In this document: positions 38,801 through 51,830 of the stretch, piece after piece
Layout of the letters: each line of letters starts with the position of its first letter
Position numbering within the stretch: position 1 is the stretch's first letter
NCBI GenBank assembly: GCA_015956445.1
Contig: WIUZ02000004.1
Span: 1,116,001-1,180,000, forward strand
From: Thelephora terrestris
Taxonomy: Eukaryota > Basidiomycota > Agaricomycetes > Thelephorales > Thelephoraceae
Direction of reading: 5' to 3'
Length of the DNA stretch: 64,000 nt
Position numbers and translations under genes: made by a program
Notes under the pieces: model-generated
Told to the model about the DNA's origin: nothing
The model's input: the letters and a program-made list of their open reading frames with translations, nothing else
The model's database searches: none

Positions 38801-41800
38801 TGTACTAAGCAGCCCGTCACAGATTCTCCATTCGAGTCCTTCCATTGCGTTCCTTCGTGAATACGAAGGCTTTTGCTTCGTAATTGTTTGATGATTTGCG
38901 GAAGGCTCTTCGAACGGGTTATCTTCATCTGTATCCGATTTGACGGACTGCTGTGGGTGGAGACGAGCCGCAGTCTCGATCGCTCGATTGTACAACCGCA
39001 ATGCTTGGAGGAGAGCAGTCAGTGATACGGCTGGTTCATCCTGTCTTGAATGTCAGGACCGAAGGACACGCGATAAGGAAGATCCTGACATTGTAATATT
39101 GTATCATTGCGAACGTGTTCGCGGCCATTGCTGCCCTCTCCAACTTTCCCAGTCGGTGTCGAATCCGTTGGGACGTCGGTAAGGTCTTATCTTCCGGTGA
39201 CATGCCCTGTGACAGTTTACGAGCTTCGCAGTAGATTGTTGATCTGAATGAAACATGGGTTGGACATTGTGGTGACCGTCACAAAGAATTTTCAATATTC
39301 ACCCTTGGAGAATGCTTCCAGCCATGGCGAGCGATTCGGCAAATCGAAGGTAGAAGAACACCCTAGCTTCTTCGGATGTAGGAATATCAGCATTTTGCAC
39401 TACCGGGAGCGTGCTGTTGTAAACCGAGCTGGCTTTCTCTAGCCGCCCAAGTTTGACATATTCGTGTGCAAGATCTACGCAGACCCAAATGTAGACTAAT
39501 TCGGTTAGCCAGGTGAAGCGAAAAGCGAGCATACGGTTAGTCACCTTCATCCAACTCTCCCACCCGCTCCATTAACTTCCGTGTAACAGTCAGGAGTTGA
39601 ACCTTGGAAATGACGTGTCCGAGTAGCCCCAGAAGGTGGCATGCCATATCTTCCAAATATAGTAAGTTTTAGACATTGGGACCCAGAAGCTCATACGAAC
39701 AAAGGACGTCAATCAGTTGATGTTGTCGATCATAAGGTATCGCCGGCTTTATCGACGGTTCCGACGACAGCCTCGTCGGTTTCGGGACTTCCGCGACAGA
39801 TCTTGTCACTGGGCGCGTTCTCATGTCAACACTAATGTGCGAAGAATTATCCACAATTACTGACCTTTTCTATTCTTTGGAGTGGCTGGTGGTTTTCGTG
39901 ATCTTGGGGCAGCGCGACCCTTCGAAGGCGCAGTACGTGTGGTCCTTGTGACAACTGGTTTGGGGGGTGATGAGTGAGCGGGCTCAGCCGACGGGAGCGC
40001 AAGCAAGCTCTTCAGAATTCTGTACGCGTTGTCTGTGTGTTGTTGGATTGTTCCGCCTGATTGATCATCGCGACTGCGATGGATGTGGAGGGCTGCCCAA
40101 AGGTGTCCTGCTGTGAGGTACTGTCTTACGTACTGAGATTGCCCAGAATCAGTACCAAACTCCTGCATTATGCACGTTTTGAGTAAGGTCCCAAGCACGG
40201 ATCGATGAATATAGAAAGACCTTAATCCTGGACAGTCTGTCCACCTCCGCGAGGGTTTCAGTTACATCCCAATCCGGATCAGCCACGACTGAGAAATATG
40301 AGAACTCTAGGCGCCGTACGAGAATTCTCATTTTCCGTACTGGCCACGCGTCCTCGTAGAGCGATGACAGCTCGTCTAGCAAACACTTGGCTAACGATCG
40401 AGCGCCATCTTTCCAAATGTTCCTTCCAAGCGCGTCGAGCTGTCTTTCTAGAATGGCGCCAACGATTACCCGAGAAAGCTCTGGGTTGAGGTCCAGGCGC
40501 TCCATTTCCGCCTTTAGAGAAATTTCTCCAGGTGATCTGAGGAGTTCATAGGTGGCAATACACGTCACGCGGTCGATGAGGTTACCGAGCGGTTTATACC
40601 TCTCGTCATCAAAAAGTAACTGCGGTAGTGTGCTTGCAACGGCGGCGGAGAACTCCTCCGTCTCGAATTGGAACGCTTGTATGCTCTTCACGAACGCTTG
40701 ATGCGCATTCTAAACCAGTTCAGGACGAGTGCCGATAATGAGAAGCCAGGTTACGAACCTTGCGATCCCCTATCTTGAGATAACACACTCCCAGCATTTC
40801 CCACCTTCTGTACAAATTCTGCAGGAGAGAAATCCGCTGTCTGTCACGGCCATCATCCTGAAGGCGTGCCCCAGAAATAGCGTTGGCGCCAAGTTCACAT
40901 GCTTGTTGTAAGAATCGTGCGGCTCCACCAAATCGTTCCGCTTGACAGAGCGTCGCTCCAATCGTATGGCATGCCCCAGAAATACAACGAAGGTACTCTG
41001 ATCTCACATCAGAAGGAGGCACTGGTGACGCGGTTGCAGTCCTGCGCGCCCATTCCAAATCGTCATAAGCATGAGGGTATGTCGTCGGGTCCTCTATAGT
41101 CAATCGACTTTTCGATAACACCAAAAGTGTGTCGAGGACAGCAGAGCGGAATTCTTCATCCCCAGACTATGATCTGGATTCAGAGCAGTGACAGAGGGAC
41201 GCGATATGCCTCCATACCTGCTCGAAGGCGGAATTGAAACATGCAGTCACGTCGTGTAGCAGTTGTGCAAGTGTCTTGGTGGTGATTAAATCGCGTTTTA
41301 CGTTCTTCACCTGGATGATCAATCGCCGGAATTTTTCCACTGCTTGCACGACCTTAATCCCGAATTGTTTCGTATCACCGTTAGTCTTCTGCACCGCAGA
41401 GACGAGCCAGGGGATGGATTGTTTCAGGATCTCTTGTACGATCACAGTTTCTAAACCAGAGTAAGAACATTGGGCTGTTCACAAGGTAGACAACACACCG
41501 AAACCATTTACTGCCCCATCGTTGAGTTGTTTCTGGAACAGCACAGTTTGGTATGCAAGGTCTGTGCAGAGCCGAGTGGCGTCAACAAGCCCTCCATCAG
41601 TCGCCCCACAAGGTAGCGCAGGTGTTGAACCAGCATGAGATGAAGGCATAAGGGCAGAGATCGCCTCGAGGGCGGTCGCATTCCCTGTCTACAAATTCAA
41701 CAACACAGCACATACTTGTGATCAACGCAAATACCTGTGCAGCCATCTTGGAGAGATAGTCACAGAACTTGAGGAAGGAGCTTGCTTTCAGGAAACTGTC

Positions 41801-42873
41801 TTTGTCTGCCCTTCGCTTCACATCGGTGATCAACCGTGAAGATTCAGACAGTACCCTATTAGCCGTTTCTAACTCGCTGTCGCGTGTAGACTTCATGCAC
41901 GCCAAAGCAAACTTCCTGGCTTGATCCCAAAAGGTATCCGGCTTGATTACGCCTGAAGAAGTGGGCAACAAACAACGGAGGGAATAAAATTTGATGGTAA
42001 GACAGGGGGAGGGAGAAGCATCAGCTTCGAGGGATTTGCTGAGTGCTGAGTATGCTCGTGTACAAAGAGAGTCCCGGTATTCGTAAGGTAGATCTGAGCA
42101 CCTCTGGAACCAAACGTCAAAGTTCCCGTACTCTGCCAAGTAAGCAGAAGTTTCTTCTAGCTCCGGGGCATGAGTTGAAAACATTGCCGACAGCGTAATC
42201 ACTGAGTAGAGAAGGAATGTCGATATCAGCTTCATGGTAACCTCATCGAGTGGAGAAATGGGAAGAGGGAGGTGGAAGAGGTGTTTGCTGGAGAGAAGTC
42301 CCCCTGCGACAGGTGTCGATGGTACCATCGTGTGCCGGGCAGTAGGGTCGTGGGAGTAGCATGAAAGTAGTGGATGGTACATGTCGAGTAGCATATCCAA
42401 GGCCTGGTCAACCTGGAGATCGATGAGTGGATTGGTACACGTGCGGAGGTTCCTCAAGGACGCACCAGCTGAAGCGCCAGGAGTTTCCCGACAGCACTTA
42501 ATGCAGCACGTTCTAGATCCAACGGGGAAGAGGCCACAGCTTTCCGTAGGGTACTGAGGTTCTTCTTGATGTCCCTTGCGCAGGTAGTCGCCTCCTGCAC
42601 TTGCTTGCTTACTCCGCTATCTTTGACTACAGTCAAGCCGGTCTTCATAAGAGCAGAGAGCTTCTGAGAAGCGGCGTTTATGGCCCGCATGCTAGTATTA
42701 GGGTCGTCCCGCGGAGGAGACTCTAGTGTTGCCTTTTGTTTCTGTTTCTGTTTTGAAATCGTAAGTTTGGAGGCAAGCTGGTGGGCTAGATCCTCGACAT
42801 CTTCCGTCTTTTTCGTTGTTTTGACCGTCCGAGTACTGGCCGGACGTTTAGACGTCGAAGCCTTCGGTGGCAT
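35851..42873 (-). CDS. ESP1: Separase (cohesin-cleaving cysteine protease)
   Basis: Separase cleaves the cohesin kleisin subunit at anaphase onset. The N-terminus is MPPKASTSKRPASTRTVKTTKK (start at 42871-42873), basic and disordered. The first intron joins AVGKLLALQL to VDQALDMLLDMYHPLL. A long helical-repeat region of many exons follows. The C-terminal peptidase C50 domain is complete: FYVLNPAGDLQGTEGRFKDWL, then the catalytic His in YFGHGGGEQYIRSHKIRNLP (His codon 36279-36281) and the catalytic Cys in MLWGCSSGAM (Cys codon 36201-36203). VAGC-PTLVANIWDVTDRDIDKF spans the last intron and the protein ends VVYGIPFYL. The coding span of 7 kb fits the large size of fungal separases. It shares a 239-bp promoter with the condensin gene CAP-D2. 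Middle exon ends were not all fixed. Confidence 0.95.
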
Positions 42874-43112
42874 GTAGGATGTTGAGGAGGCAGGTGCGGG
42901 ATCGATGGTAGTCGGTTAATATTGAATCAATGAATGAATTTGGGTGGCAGACGCGTCGGTGGCACACTCACGTGATCAGTTTACCTTTCATCTCAACATC
43001 TTGCAACACCAAGTCTGAGCGCGTCTTTCAGGTTTAGTGTCCAAGATCATCTGACCAGCCTGTGCCATTGGAGGAGCTCAATTATTCTGATCTTACATTG
43101 GGAGGCACAATC
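42874..43112. promoter_or_regulatory. Shared divergent promoter of separase and condensin CAP-D2
   Basis: 239 bp between the start codons of two mitotic genes. It contains a perfect MluI cell-cycle box core, ACGCGT, at 42951-42956, roughly 75 bp from the separase start and 157 bp from the CAP-D2 start. In fungi this core binds MBF-type (Mbp1/Swi6-like) factors at G1/S. Use of the site here is an inference. Confidence 0.5.
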
Positions 43113-46100
43113 ATGAGCTCTTTCGAACTTCGCGAAGAAGTCCAGGCCCTGCAAGATGGAACTTATGAAATCGGACAGGAACACGATGTCGAGGCAATGG
43201 AAGAGGGAGGAATTCACGATTTACTGGATGGTGTGTGGTTCTCCTTTTGTTTCTCGCCTCCCCATTGACAATCTTAAAAGGAGTGGTGGCGATAGTCGCC
43301 GAATCCTCAGAAAACATCACAGATCCTGCCACGTTCGATACATACCGGAGTTTACTCAAACACCATTCACACCTCAAAGGCTCAGTAATGAACAAGATGT
43401 TGGATTCTATCTCTTCGGGCCTTGCCGCACAAGTTGATGCAGCTATGCACGACATTGAATCGGAGGACCAACAAACCGCAATGTCTCACCGGTTACCCCT
43501 TGAAATGTACTGTTTCTTACTACAATGGTTCGTTTCCATTGCGGACGAAGGGAAACCGACGGAAGGCGAAGATATCGTCTCAGTCCCTCCTCCGACTAAG
43601 GGCCGGCGTGGAAGGGGAGGCAGAGGAGGTGCTGGGAAAGCGACTGGCGGGAGAGGCCAAAGCAAGAAAGCAGTGGAACAATGGTCTTGGACTGACCAGA
43701 TACCGGCGATCCTAGCTCTAGTCTCCCGGGCGCTTCGGCTCAAAACTAAGCGAGTATGGACCTCGACGAGTGATTTGGATGCATTTGTCACGTACGCTCT
43801 ATTGAATACATCCCTATCCATATCTCTCACTCCCACACAGATGTGTCACACGACCAGTCTACCATGTCATGGAGTCCGAGCAGCACATGAAGTCAGAGCC
43901 TATCCGGATGGGTGTTTACAAGGCCCTCTGCCTTGCGGTAAAGCACCATGCACACGTCCTTGCTGCGCAGACTCGAATCATCCAGGCCCTTCAGTATTAC
44001 GAGCATCTCGCAGAACCTATGGCCGAGCTTCTGAATGTCCTTGCGAAGGAATTTGACCACGTCCAGCTTACTGACGAAATCCTCCGTGAAATTGCCAAGA
44101 TGACATTTAAGTCGCAAGAAAACAAGGAATCCCGAGTCATTTCGAAATTCTTGGTCAAGCTTGCTGAGACAATTCCTCGGACAGTACTCCGACAAATGGC
44201 TGTTTTGCAAGTGCACTTGGACTCGGAAGTAAGCCTTTGAAATGACCGGTTATCCAAGCCAATTAATATCACCCGCAGTCTTACCCTATGCGAATTGCAA
44301 TCGTCGATATCATCGGATACCTCATTCGTGACTTGATCAATTCAACCGAACTCGGGAACGACGACCAGTCCGTACAAAAACAAGTCGACGTCTTCTTCGA
44401 CATCCTCAACGAACGCACTCGGGATCTTTCGTCATACGTCCGGACAAAGGACCTCACGGTACTCACGAAGCTCTGCGATCTTCCCGCAAAATTCCCAAAA
44501 CAGCGGCTGGACATGAGCAAACTCGCCGTCGGTATGCTCGAAGACAAAGTTGCGACCGTCAGGAAAAACGCTCTCACTCTCCTTTCTCAATTGGTCATTA
44601 CTCATCCTTATGGCCTAATGCATGGGGGTTTGATGGCGCGGAAAGATTGGGAGGAGCATTACGACAACGTCTCGAAAGAACTGAAGAAAATGGAGGACAT
44701 TGTAGGAAAGGCTGTGGAGGATGCAGAGGATGCTGCAGAGGCTAGGAAACCTGCAGCCGAGGATGGCGAAGATGAAGACGAAGATGAAGATGGCGACGGG
44801 GACGAGGACGAGGATGATGAATCGTTGGCGCCAAGGAAGAACCACAAGGCCAAGCACAAGAAAAAGTGAGTGGGTCGCTTGTTGTTGTACTGATGAAGTT
44901 GACCATCTCAAGGAGCGAGGATGACATGGATGTCGACGATGAAGCCCTCACGGAAGAGCAGGATACCGACGAGGATGTCGACATGGAGGACGGTGAGGCG
45001 ACCCCCAAACCGAAATCAAAGGGGAACAAGTCGACGAAACGCCGCAAGTCCGAGTTAAATATCGAAGCCCTAACAAATGAACAAGCCGCTCTGGCCGCGC
45101 TGGATGGTAACGAAATGTTATCCCTCAAGCTGCGCAAGAAGTACTACTCCGAAGCGTTGAACTTCATCCAACAAATTGAAAATGCCATTCCGATCGCTGG
45201 TCAACTCTTGGGTTCTACTCACAAGACCGAGGTCCTGGAAGCAATGGAATTCTTCAGGATTATACATGAGTACAAATTTGAGGGCGCTGAGGTAGATTCT
45301 CCCTCTCCGTTTTGGCTTCATATTAACCAGATTGATCTCTAGGAAGGTATAAAAAAGATGCTCCACCTCATTTGGGCCAAAGACAACAGTTCCATGTCTG
45401 AGGATGGAAAGGAGCTCAAAGGGATTCGTTCCCGGCTGCTAGAATGCTACAAAAATTTGTACTTCGATCCAATTGCGGATCTCGGGCCTCAGGAGAATGT
45501 AAACCGCATCGCGAAGAACATGATACAGTAAGCGTATTTCCGGCCTTCTGTTCATTTTCACAACTCAACGACTTTCAGGCTTACGTACGGTGCCACTCTC
45601 GCTGAGTTGACGAGCCTTGAAGAGATGTTGCGGATTCTCATGGAGTCGGGACAAGTTCACGTAGATGTCATCAACAAGTTGTGGCAAGTTTACAGTAAGT
45701 ATAGTGCAACAGGTGCTAGAATACGGGTCTCACACGGGCCCTGTGTCTGCCCTAGCTTATTCAAACCCTGCCAGGGAGTTGCCGAAGCAGCAGAGACGGG
45801 GTGCAGTCATGCTCCTCGGCATGTTGGCAGTGGCCAACCCGAAGATTGTCGAAACACGTCGCGAGGATCTCATAAAGATTGGTCTCGGTAATCGTGGGAA
45901 GGTGAGTTTATCGACTTAACCTGGGTCAAATCTCGGCTGAGAAGAGCGTTGCAGGCGGATATGACATTGGCCAAGTACACATGCATTGCCCTTGGAAGGC
46001 TGAACGGAAGTGCGAAGAAGGTCAAAGGTCAGTAGACCATATGCCATTAAAACTTCCTTCGACTGAGGGAACCTCCCAGGCTCACTTGTGGATCAAAACA

Positions 46101-48084
46101 AGCGCTTCCCAATGAGCGACGTGATTTTCCGCAGGCTGCAGCAAGCAATTGAGCATCCTTGCCGTTCAGCCGATTGGTTCGGAATGGCTGAACAGGCGAT
46201 CAACACAATCTATGCCCTTGCAGAGAAACCCGATCAGCTCTGTGACGCCATCATCAGGAACCTCACCAAACGGGCATTCGGGAAGAAGGACGCTGCCCCC
46301 ACTGATCCTCCCAACTCCAGCACGGATGATCCGGATCAAATGAACGAGGACGAGGAGCCGACCCCTCAGCCAGAACCCGAAAGCACCCAAGGAGGCGGGC
46401 AAAACTGCAGCATCGGAGGGGACCAGGGGGATAGCTTTGAGCTGAGCCAGCTCCTGTTCGTGGTGGGACACGTCGCAATTAAGCATATCGCCTACCTGGA
46501 GCTCGTGGAAAGAGAATTGAAGAGGCAAAAGGGTGTCCTCGAGGCTGGTAGGTGAAAGTATTCCCCTCCCTCTGTGGACTGCCCCCTGAATAATCATGTT
46601 CAGAAGAAAAGAAGGCTAGACATGCGAGTCCAACACAGTCTTCTGAGGCTGGCGGGGAGCTTGAGCAAGTGGTTGGTAATGCAGAAGATGACATCGGTGA
46701 TCGGCTCGCGGCCGCCAGGGAGACAGAATTGCTGTACGGGGAGAACTCACTGTTGGCCGTGTACGGACCGATGCTCGCGCATATATGCAGAAACCCGGGG
46801 AGGTTCAAGGTCAGAGAAAGACTGATAGGTTTCTCGTGCAGTCTGACTTATCTCTCTTCCCCGAACAGAACAAAACTCTTCGCGGGGCGGCGGTCCTTTC
46901 ACTCAGCAAATTCCTTTGCGTCAGCTCCCAGTACTGCGACGAATGGCATCCGATACTGTTCAATCTACTGAAGACTTCCAAAGACCCTAACATCCGCAGC
47001 AACATCGTGATCGCTCTCGGAGACGTGGCCGTCTGCTTCAGCAGCATTTTCGACGACAACAGCAATGAATTATACAAGGGTCTTTCCGACACCAGCCTCG
47101 TCGTTAAGAAAAACACGCTCATGGTTCTGACACATCTAATCTTGAACGGAATGATCAAAGTTAAGGGGCAGCTAGGCGAGATGGCGAAGTGTCTGGAGGA
47201 TCAGGATCCCAAAATCTCGGACCTCGCCAAATTATTCTTCACTGAACTATCGACGAAGGACAACGCGATCTACAACAACCTTCCGGATGGTAGGTGGCGT
47301 CGGTGGCGTGCGATGGTACACACTCTAACGAACCTACAGTTATCAGCCATTTGTCTAGTGGCGAGTATGCAGTGGACGAGGAAAACTTCCAGAGTACGAT
47401 GAAGTACATATTCACGTTCATCGAGAAGGTGCGTCAGACTCTCCTCTAGGTTTGCGGCCAGGTACTCATCCACGCTCAGGAGAAACAAGCCGAGAACATC
47501 GTGGAAAAGCTCTGCCAACGCTTCCACCTCACTGACGAGCCTCGTCAATGGCGAGACATCGCCTTCTGTCTATCTCTTCTACCTTTCAAATCGGATAGGT
47601 CCGTAAAGAAGTTGATCGAAGGACTCCAATTCTACCGCGACAAGCTGCACGAGCCCGCCGTGTTCGCAAAGTTTCAGGAAATCCTTGGGAAAGCCCGCGC
47701 GAATAAGTCGGCCAACAAACCTGATGCGGAGTTGAACGAGTTTGAGGCAGTAAGTCGTTATTCCTTTCCCACGTGTTAGGTTTTTTCGGCGTTTTTCGAG
47801 GGAGAATTAATCTGCGATATCCGTGTAGCTTCTTGAACAACACAAGACACAGGGCGAAGATGACATTGCTCTGGAAGCTCGTGTCGGAAAGAAGAAGGCT
47901 TCCGCAAAGAAACGAGCTTCGAAACGAAGTGAGTGGATCCACCTGTTCGTCATTGGAATTCGTTGTCAATACCGTACCAGCACAAGCAACGCGAAAGAGG
48001 AAACAAGTTACCCCAGAACCGGAGCCAGAGCCCACTCGACAACGTGGGGACGATGACGGGGAGTCTCTTTACGCTTCGGAGTAG
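43113..48084 (+). CDS. YCS4: Condensin complex subunit 1 (CAP-D2/Ycs4 type)
   Basis: HEAT-repeat subunit of condensin, which compacts mitotic chromosomes. The start MSSFELREEVQALQDG lies in exon 1, which ends at HDLLD. Later exons encode RSLLKHHSHLKGSVMNKMLDSI, a Gly/Arg-rich linker (KGRRGRGGRGGAGKATGGRG), then HEAT-type repeats: YPMRIAIVDIIGYLIRDLI, VRTKDLTVLTKLCDLPAKFPKQRL and VRKNALTLLSQLVITHPYG. A very acidic Asp/Glu tract lies at 44740-44825. The C-terminal Cnd1 domain is clear: RGAAVLSLSKFLCVSSQYC, SKDPNIRSNIVIALGDVAVCF, SLVVKKNTLMVLTHLILNGMIKVKGQ, and CQRFHLTDEPRQWRDIAFCLSLLPF. The tail is basic then acidic, ending DDDGESLYASE. About a dozen introns are implied; no defect was seen. Confidence 0.95.
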
Positions 48085-48708
48085 CGGCCCCAGCCGCACT
48101 CGAGTTCACTGTTTAACGTAGATTTTTTTATCGCAGAGGGGGCATAATGCATGCTTGTGATGGTAACACGTCACTACGTCAGATATATGTAATCTATAGC
48201 TTGCAATAATAGAAACAATGGGACGGAAGAGGATGGGACTACTGAAAAGCACTGAATCAGTGTCGATTAATCTAAGCGATCGATGAGTGAGGGAAGGGGG
48301 GACGAAGGAATGAAAGGAGCGTGCGTGTCGACGGTACCAAGAAAAAAGCGGACCGCGACAGTAAAACAGATGCACCAAAGGGCGGAGCCAAACCCAGGAA
48401 CAATGAGAGTGGAGGCGGAAGAGGCAGGCTCTCGCCAATAAAAGGAATAGAAAGGATACCAAATGAAGTAACGCATGAGGGAAACGCAAAGAGGTATCTA
48501 CAGAATGGTTTTATGGTTGTATCCTATAAAACAGAGGGAGGAATTGGAGTCCGCTTGGAAAGGCACGTGAAAATGAATGTCCATGAAAACCCGAAAACCC
48601 AAGACCTTGTGAGCAAACTATACACGTGGAGCAGATGGTGATTTCGCGATGAACATGATTAGGACGGAAGATGTGTCGTAGATCCAGGAAATTCTTGGTA
48701 GTGCTCAA
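48085..48708. other. Convergent 3' region, CAP-D2 and PIP5 kinase
   Basis: About 620 bases of 3' flank of both genes. Frames at 48106-48641 lack family resemblance. Nothing else is seen. Confidence 0.5.
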
Positions 48709-51176
48709 TTAGTCCCTGAAGCGCTCGCCACCTTCTCCATCGCGCATAACCGCCATGAGGAAAGAGACGAAACGTCCCGAATACTCGCCAGGCTCCACAG
48801 GGCTTATTTTGTGCTGGGTAGGATTAGAGTACTGTCAGAAAAGATATGAGCGAAGAAAGTGCAACGTGGAACGCACCCGATCTGCATGTAGGCCTTTCCA
48901 TATGTGTTCTGCCCGTTTCAATGTGCTGTACGGTGTGCAGATGTCGATGATCCCAAGGTAGTAAATGGTGTCCATGGCATCATTGCCTTCATCAGTGGCT
49001 CTCAGACCGCCGTCGTCCTGGTAGAAGAGAAAGTGTTGCCGTTCGTCCTCTGTCTCAGAGTCCGGGAGGTGATCGGTGCTCGTGTCAAGGCGCTCGGGGC
49101 CGGTCTGCCGCATGGCTCGCCTCAGTGCGCCTGGTGAACGGATCGATTTCGATTGGGACGTTCCTCGAGATATATCGGGCTAGATGTGAAGAGGATTCAA
49201 TGATAAAATTCTGGAGTCAAAATGTTGAACGACGGCTCACCACGCTGACTACTTTAAGGGTATTCCGCCTCAAATTATCTCGGTTGCCCCGCACCATGTT
49301 GTGTACGCCAACGAGAAGGCTGTAATCCATAACGTATACCATTTTCAGGAACTCTGCGTCTCGTTTGAGTTGTTCGGTAAGGAGCGCTCGCTTCTCTGGC
49401 CCCAACTCTAGTCGTTTTCCTCTGTTAATCCAATTGAGATCCTTGAGTGTGACCTTGTTCTGCTTTTCGGCGGCCACATCCTCAGGGTAGAGTCGACCGA
49501 CTGTGCTACCCTTTAGGTCGTACGTTTCGTGAATATCTTTGTGCATTGGGAAAAGGTTGTTCATGATAACGAAGTGGATCTTCCTCCCTCGCGGCAGCTT
49601 GACGCGATGGAGACCGTAAAAACGTGATAGCAGCGTGTGCGGGTTCTTGCGAACGTATTCGTGGTAGTCTTTCAAGATCTTGCGAATGAATTTGTGTTCG
49701 CTGTGGTGTATCGTTTTGATAATGAACCGGTAGTCGCGGGAAAAATAGAAGAACGAGCCAGACTTCCCAGGAGACCCGAGTTCCGAGAGAATGTACTTCT
49801 CCGTCAGTGAAAGGAGGTAATCCGCAGGGTCAAGGTGGAAGCTCTGCTCTCGGAGGTTTCGGAACACCCACGGTGCATAATCCTTGAACTTGAAATCATA
49901 CTTTACTGATGGCGTGAGTTCGTTCCCGAGGCTGAGAAATAATTAGGTCTCTGAATGATCCAGTTGAGTGTAACGTTTGAACTTACATGTCAAATGAATA
50001 TTTATGAGCAGCTGTGTAGTCTTCTGGGGTGATTTCTCGGTTCACTTTTGCCTGGCATCGAGATACCTAAAGTACGGGTGAGAATCACGATGCAAGGAAA
50101 CTTTACGCCTCGTTGTAACGCACCGCGGTTCGAATCCCAGTCAACATGTTGTACATGAGCACATAATTCTGGTGGCCTTCCTTGATCCACTGCCCGACCA
50201 AAGGCTTCTCGGGGTCCCTGGACGCAGCTTCTTGTTGCTGGGCTTTAGCTCGCTTTGTCTGTCGTTCCCTAATGAGCTGCTCCTGCTGTTGCTGAATCTC
50301 GTTTGCAAGCTCTCCCTCAGCGTGAATATCATCGCAAGGGAAAGTGTGTATCGGGGCGGTGGTTCCGATAGTGTTACGGCGTTTCGGTCGGATTTGAGGA
50401 GGACGGAGGTAAGCTTCATTTGAAACCTTGGTTTTCATGGGCTGGGAGGATGTGGACGCCTCGGTCGCATGGAAAGAACCAGATAGGGGCGAATCTGCCG
50501 GTTGCGCTGGAACGAATCGGGGAGTAGTTGGGTTTGTGGAGAGCGCAAGACGTGAAGATATGGACGCTTTGGTCTCCGTTGACGCGCGATGTAGTATTGG
50601 GGCTGGTTTTTTGGAGGGGACATCATAGGATGATGTTGAGGTTGATGAGGGCTGACGCTCACGTAATGAGGTCCCAAACGTGACAGCGGGTGTCTTTGCC
50701 TCGACTTTGAGCGTCGACTTGGGAGAAATATCCTCGTCCGCAGCGTGCTCGTCGCTTGCTGGTGGGGATGGAGGGGGAGGACCAAACCTGTTTGAAGCGT
50801 GCCCCGACTGGACTAATAAAGCGGCCTGGGATAGGTCCGGTTTGGGAGTTTGGCTAGATCCAGTGGATGTTGACAGGAGCGATCGACTGACTTTATGGAG
50901 AAGTGATTCTGGTGAAGTGCTGGAGTCGAGTTGAACCGCATCATCGGTAACGGTGAGCAGGTGAACTTCTTGGGGCGAATGAAGGATAGGCAACGAGGAG
51001 TTTGCGCGCTCATGCTGGGCGGGTGCGGGCAATGTTGAGGTGGACGAAGATGCAGATGGTGAACTTGGGGTGTGGGATTGGGCAGTCTGAAAGGAAGAAG
51101 CAGATGTAGAGATTATACTTGTCCGCTGGGAGTCGAGGATGGGAGAGGTCGTCCGAGGGACGGCAAGAGCGGCCAT
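48709..51176 (-). CDS. MSS4: Phosphatidylinositol-4-phosphate 5-kinase (Mss4/Its3 type)
   Basis: Makes PI(4,5)P2 from PI4P at the plasma membrane, affecting actin, endocytosis and the cell-wall stress response. The start [16 protein letters not shown] is at 51174-51176. About 350 N-terminal residues are Ser/Pro/Thr-rich and probably disordered. The kinase part follows: [44 protein letters not shown], a glycine-rich [19 protein letters not shown] with the ATP-binding Lys, [25 protein letters not shown], and [10 protein letters not shown]. The C-terminus is [25 protein letters not shown], then [22 protein letters not shown], with stop at 48709. These are the hallmarks of type I/fungal PIP5K. 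Kinase and lipid-specificity motifs are intact. The gene is divergent from RPB10. Confidence 0.94.
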
Positions 51177-51448
51177 TGAAGTTGTGAACCGCCTTGCAGA
51201 GAATTCCCCGGGGCTGTAGTAAATTATGAATACGGTCTGAGAGCGGTTTATATAATGTAAAAAAGAGTATAAGAGGATTGCGGACACTTACGGCGGAGAG
51301 CAAGAGGCGGGAAAGTAAAGTGAGTGGTAGAGTCGGATGCAACTGGGTGTTGGAATGGATCACTTCCGGATTTGGTTCACGGAAAGGCCCTCGGCTATTC
51401 CATCATCGCCAGGTCCGATCTCGAGGGGGAAAACTCATTTTGCCAGCC
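51177..51448. promoter_or_regulatory. Shared divergent promoter of PIP5 kinase and RPB10
   Basis: 272 bp between the two start codons must contain both promoters. A TATATAATG-like string lies near 51250. No other element is claimed. Confidence 0.45.
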
Positions 51449-51830
51449 ATGGTTCGTCTTACTACACTCTCGGCTTTCCAGTCTCTCACTTTCCTCGATA
51501 GATCATCCCAGTCCGTTGTTTCTCGTGTGGAAAAGTTATCGGCGACAAATGGAACGCGTACCTTGATTTGCTTTCCAACAACATCACCGAAGGGTGCGCA
51601 TGTTATGCTTTACGCTCTTTTCGTATCTGAATCGCATTACAGTGAGGCTCTCGACAAGCTTCAGCTTAAGAGATACTGTTGTAGGCGAATGGTCCTCACT
51701 CACGTCGACCTCATCGAAAAGCTGTTGCATTACAACCGTGAGTCGCTTCTTCACCTCTCCATGTCTTCAGCTGAATGTTTCACCTCCTATATCAGCGATG
51801 GAGCGGGCAAAGGAAAAAGCGAACTATTAG
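51449..51830 (+). CDS. RPB10: RNA polymerases I, II and III subunit Rpb10 (RPABC5)
   Basis: Small zinc-binding subunit common to all three nuclear RNA polymerases. Four exons give 74 residues: 51449-51451, 51502-51593, 51643-51737 and 51796-51830. Exon 1 is only the ATG; the intron starts at the next base (GTTCGT). Exon 2 opens with [17 protein letters not shown], which matches position 2 of the family exactly. The second zinc pair is [20 protein letters not shown]. The end [12 protein letters not shown] replaces the usual NPLEKRD-type tail and is slightly longer. All four zinc cysteines are present. Intron sizes are 50, 49 and 58 nt. The reading frame runs open through the first intron, so a simple open-frame search gives a wrong N-terminus. 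Confidence 0.95.

Noticed and set aside
48106-48641. Overlapping frames of 106-127 codons on both strands
   Set aside because: They lie in a convergent 3' region and show low-complexity translations with no family resemblance.
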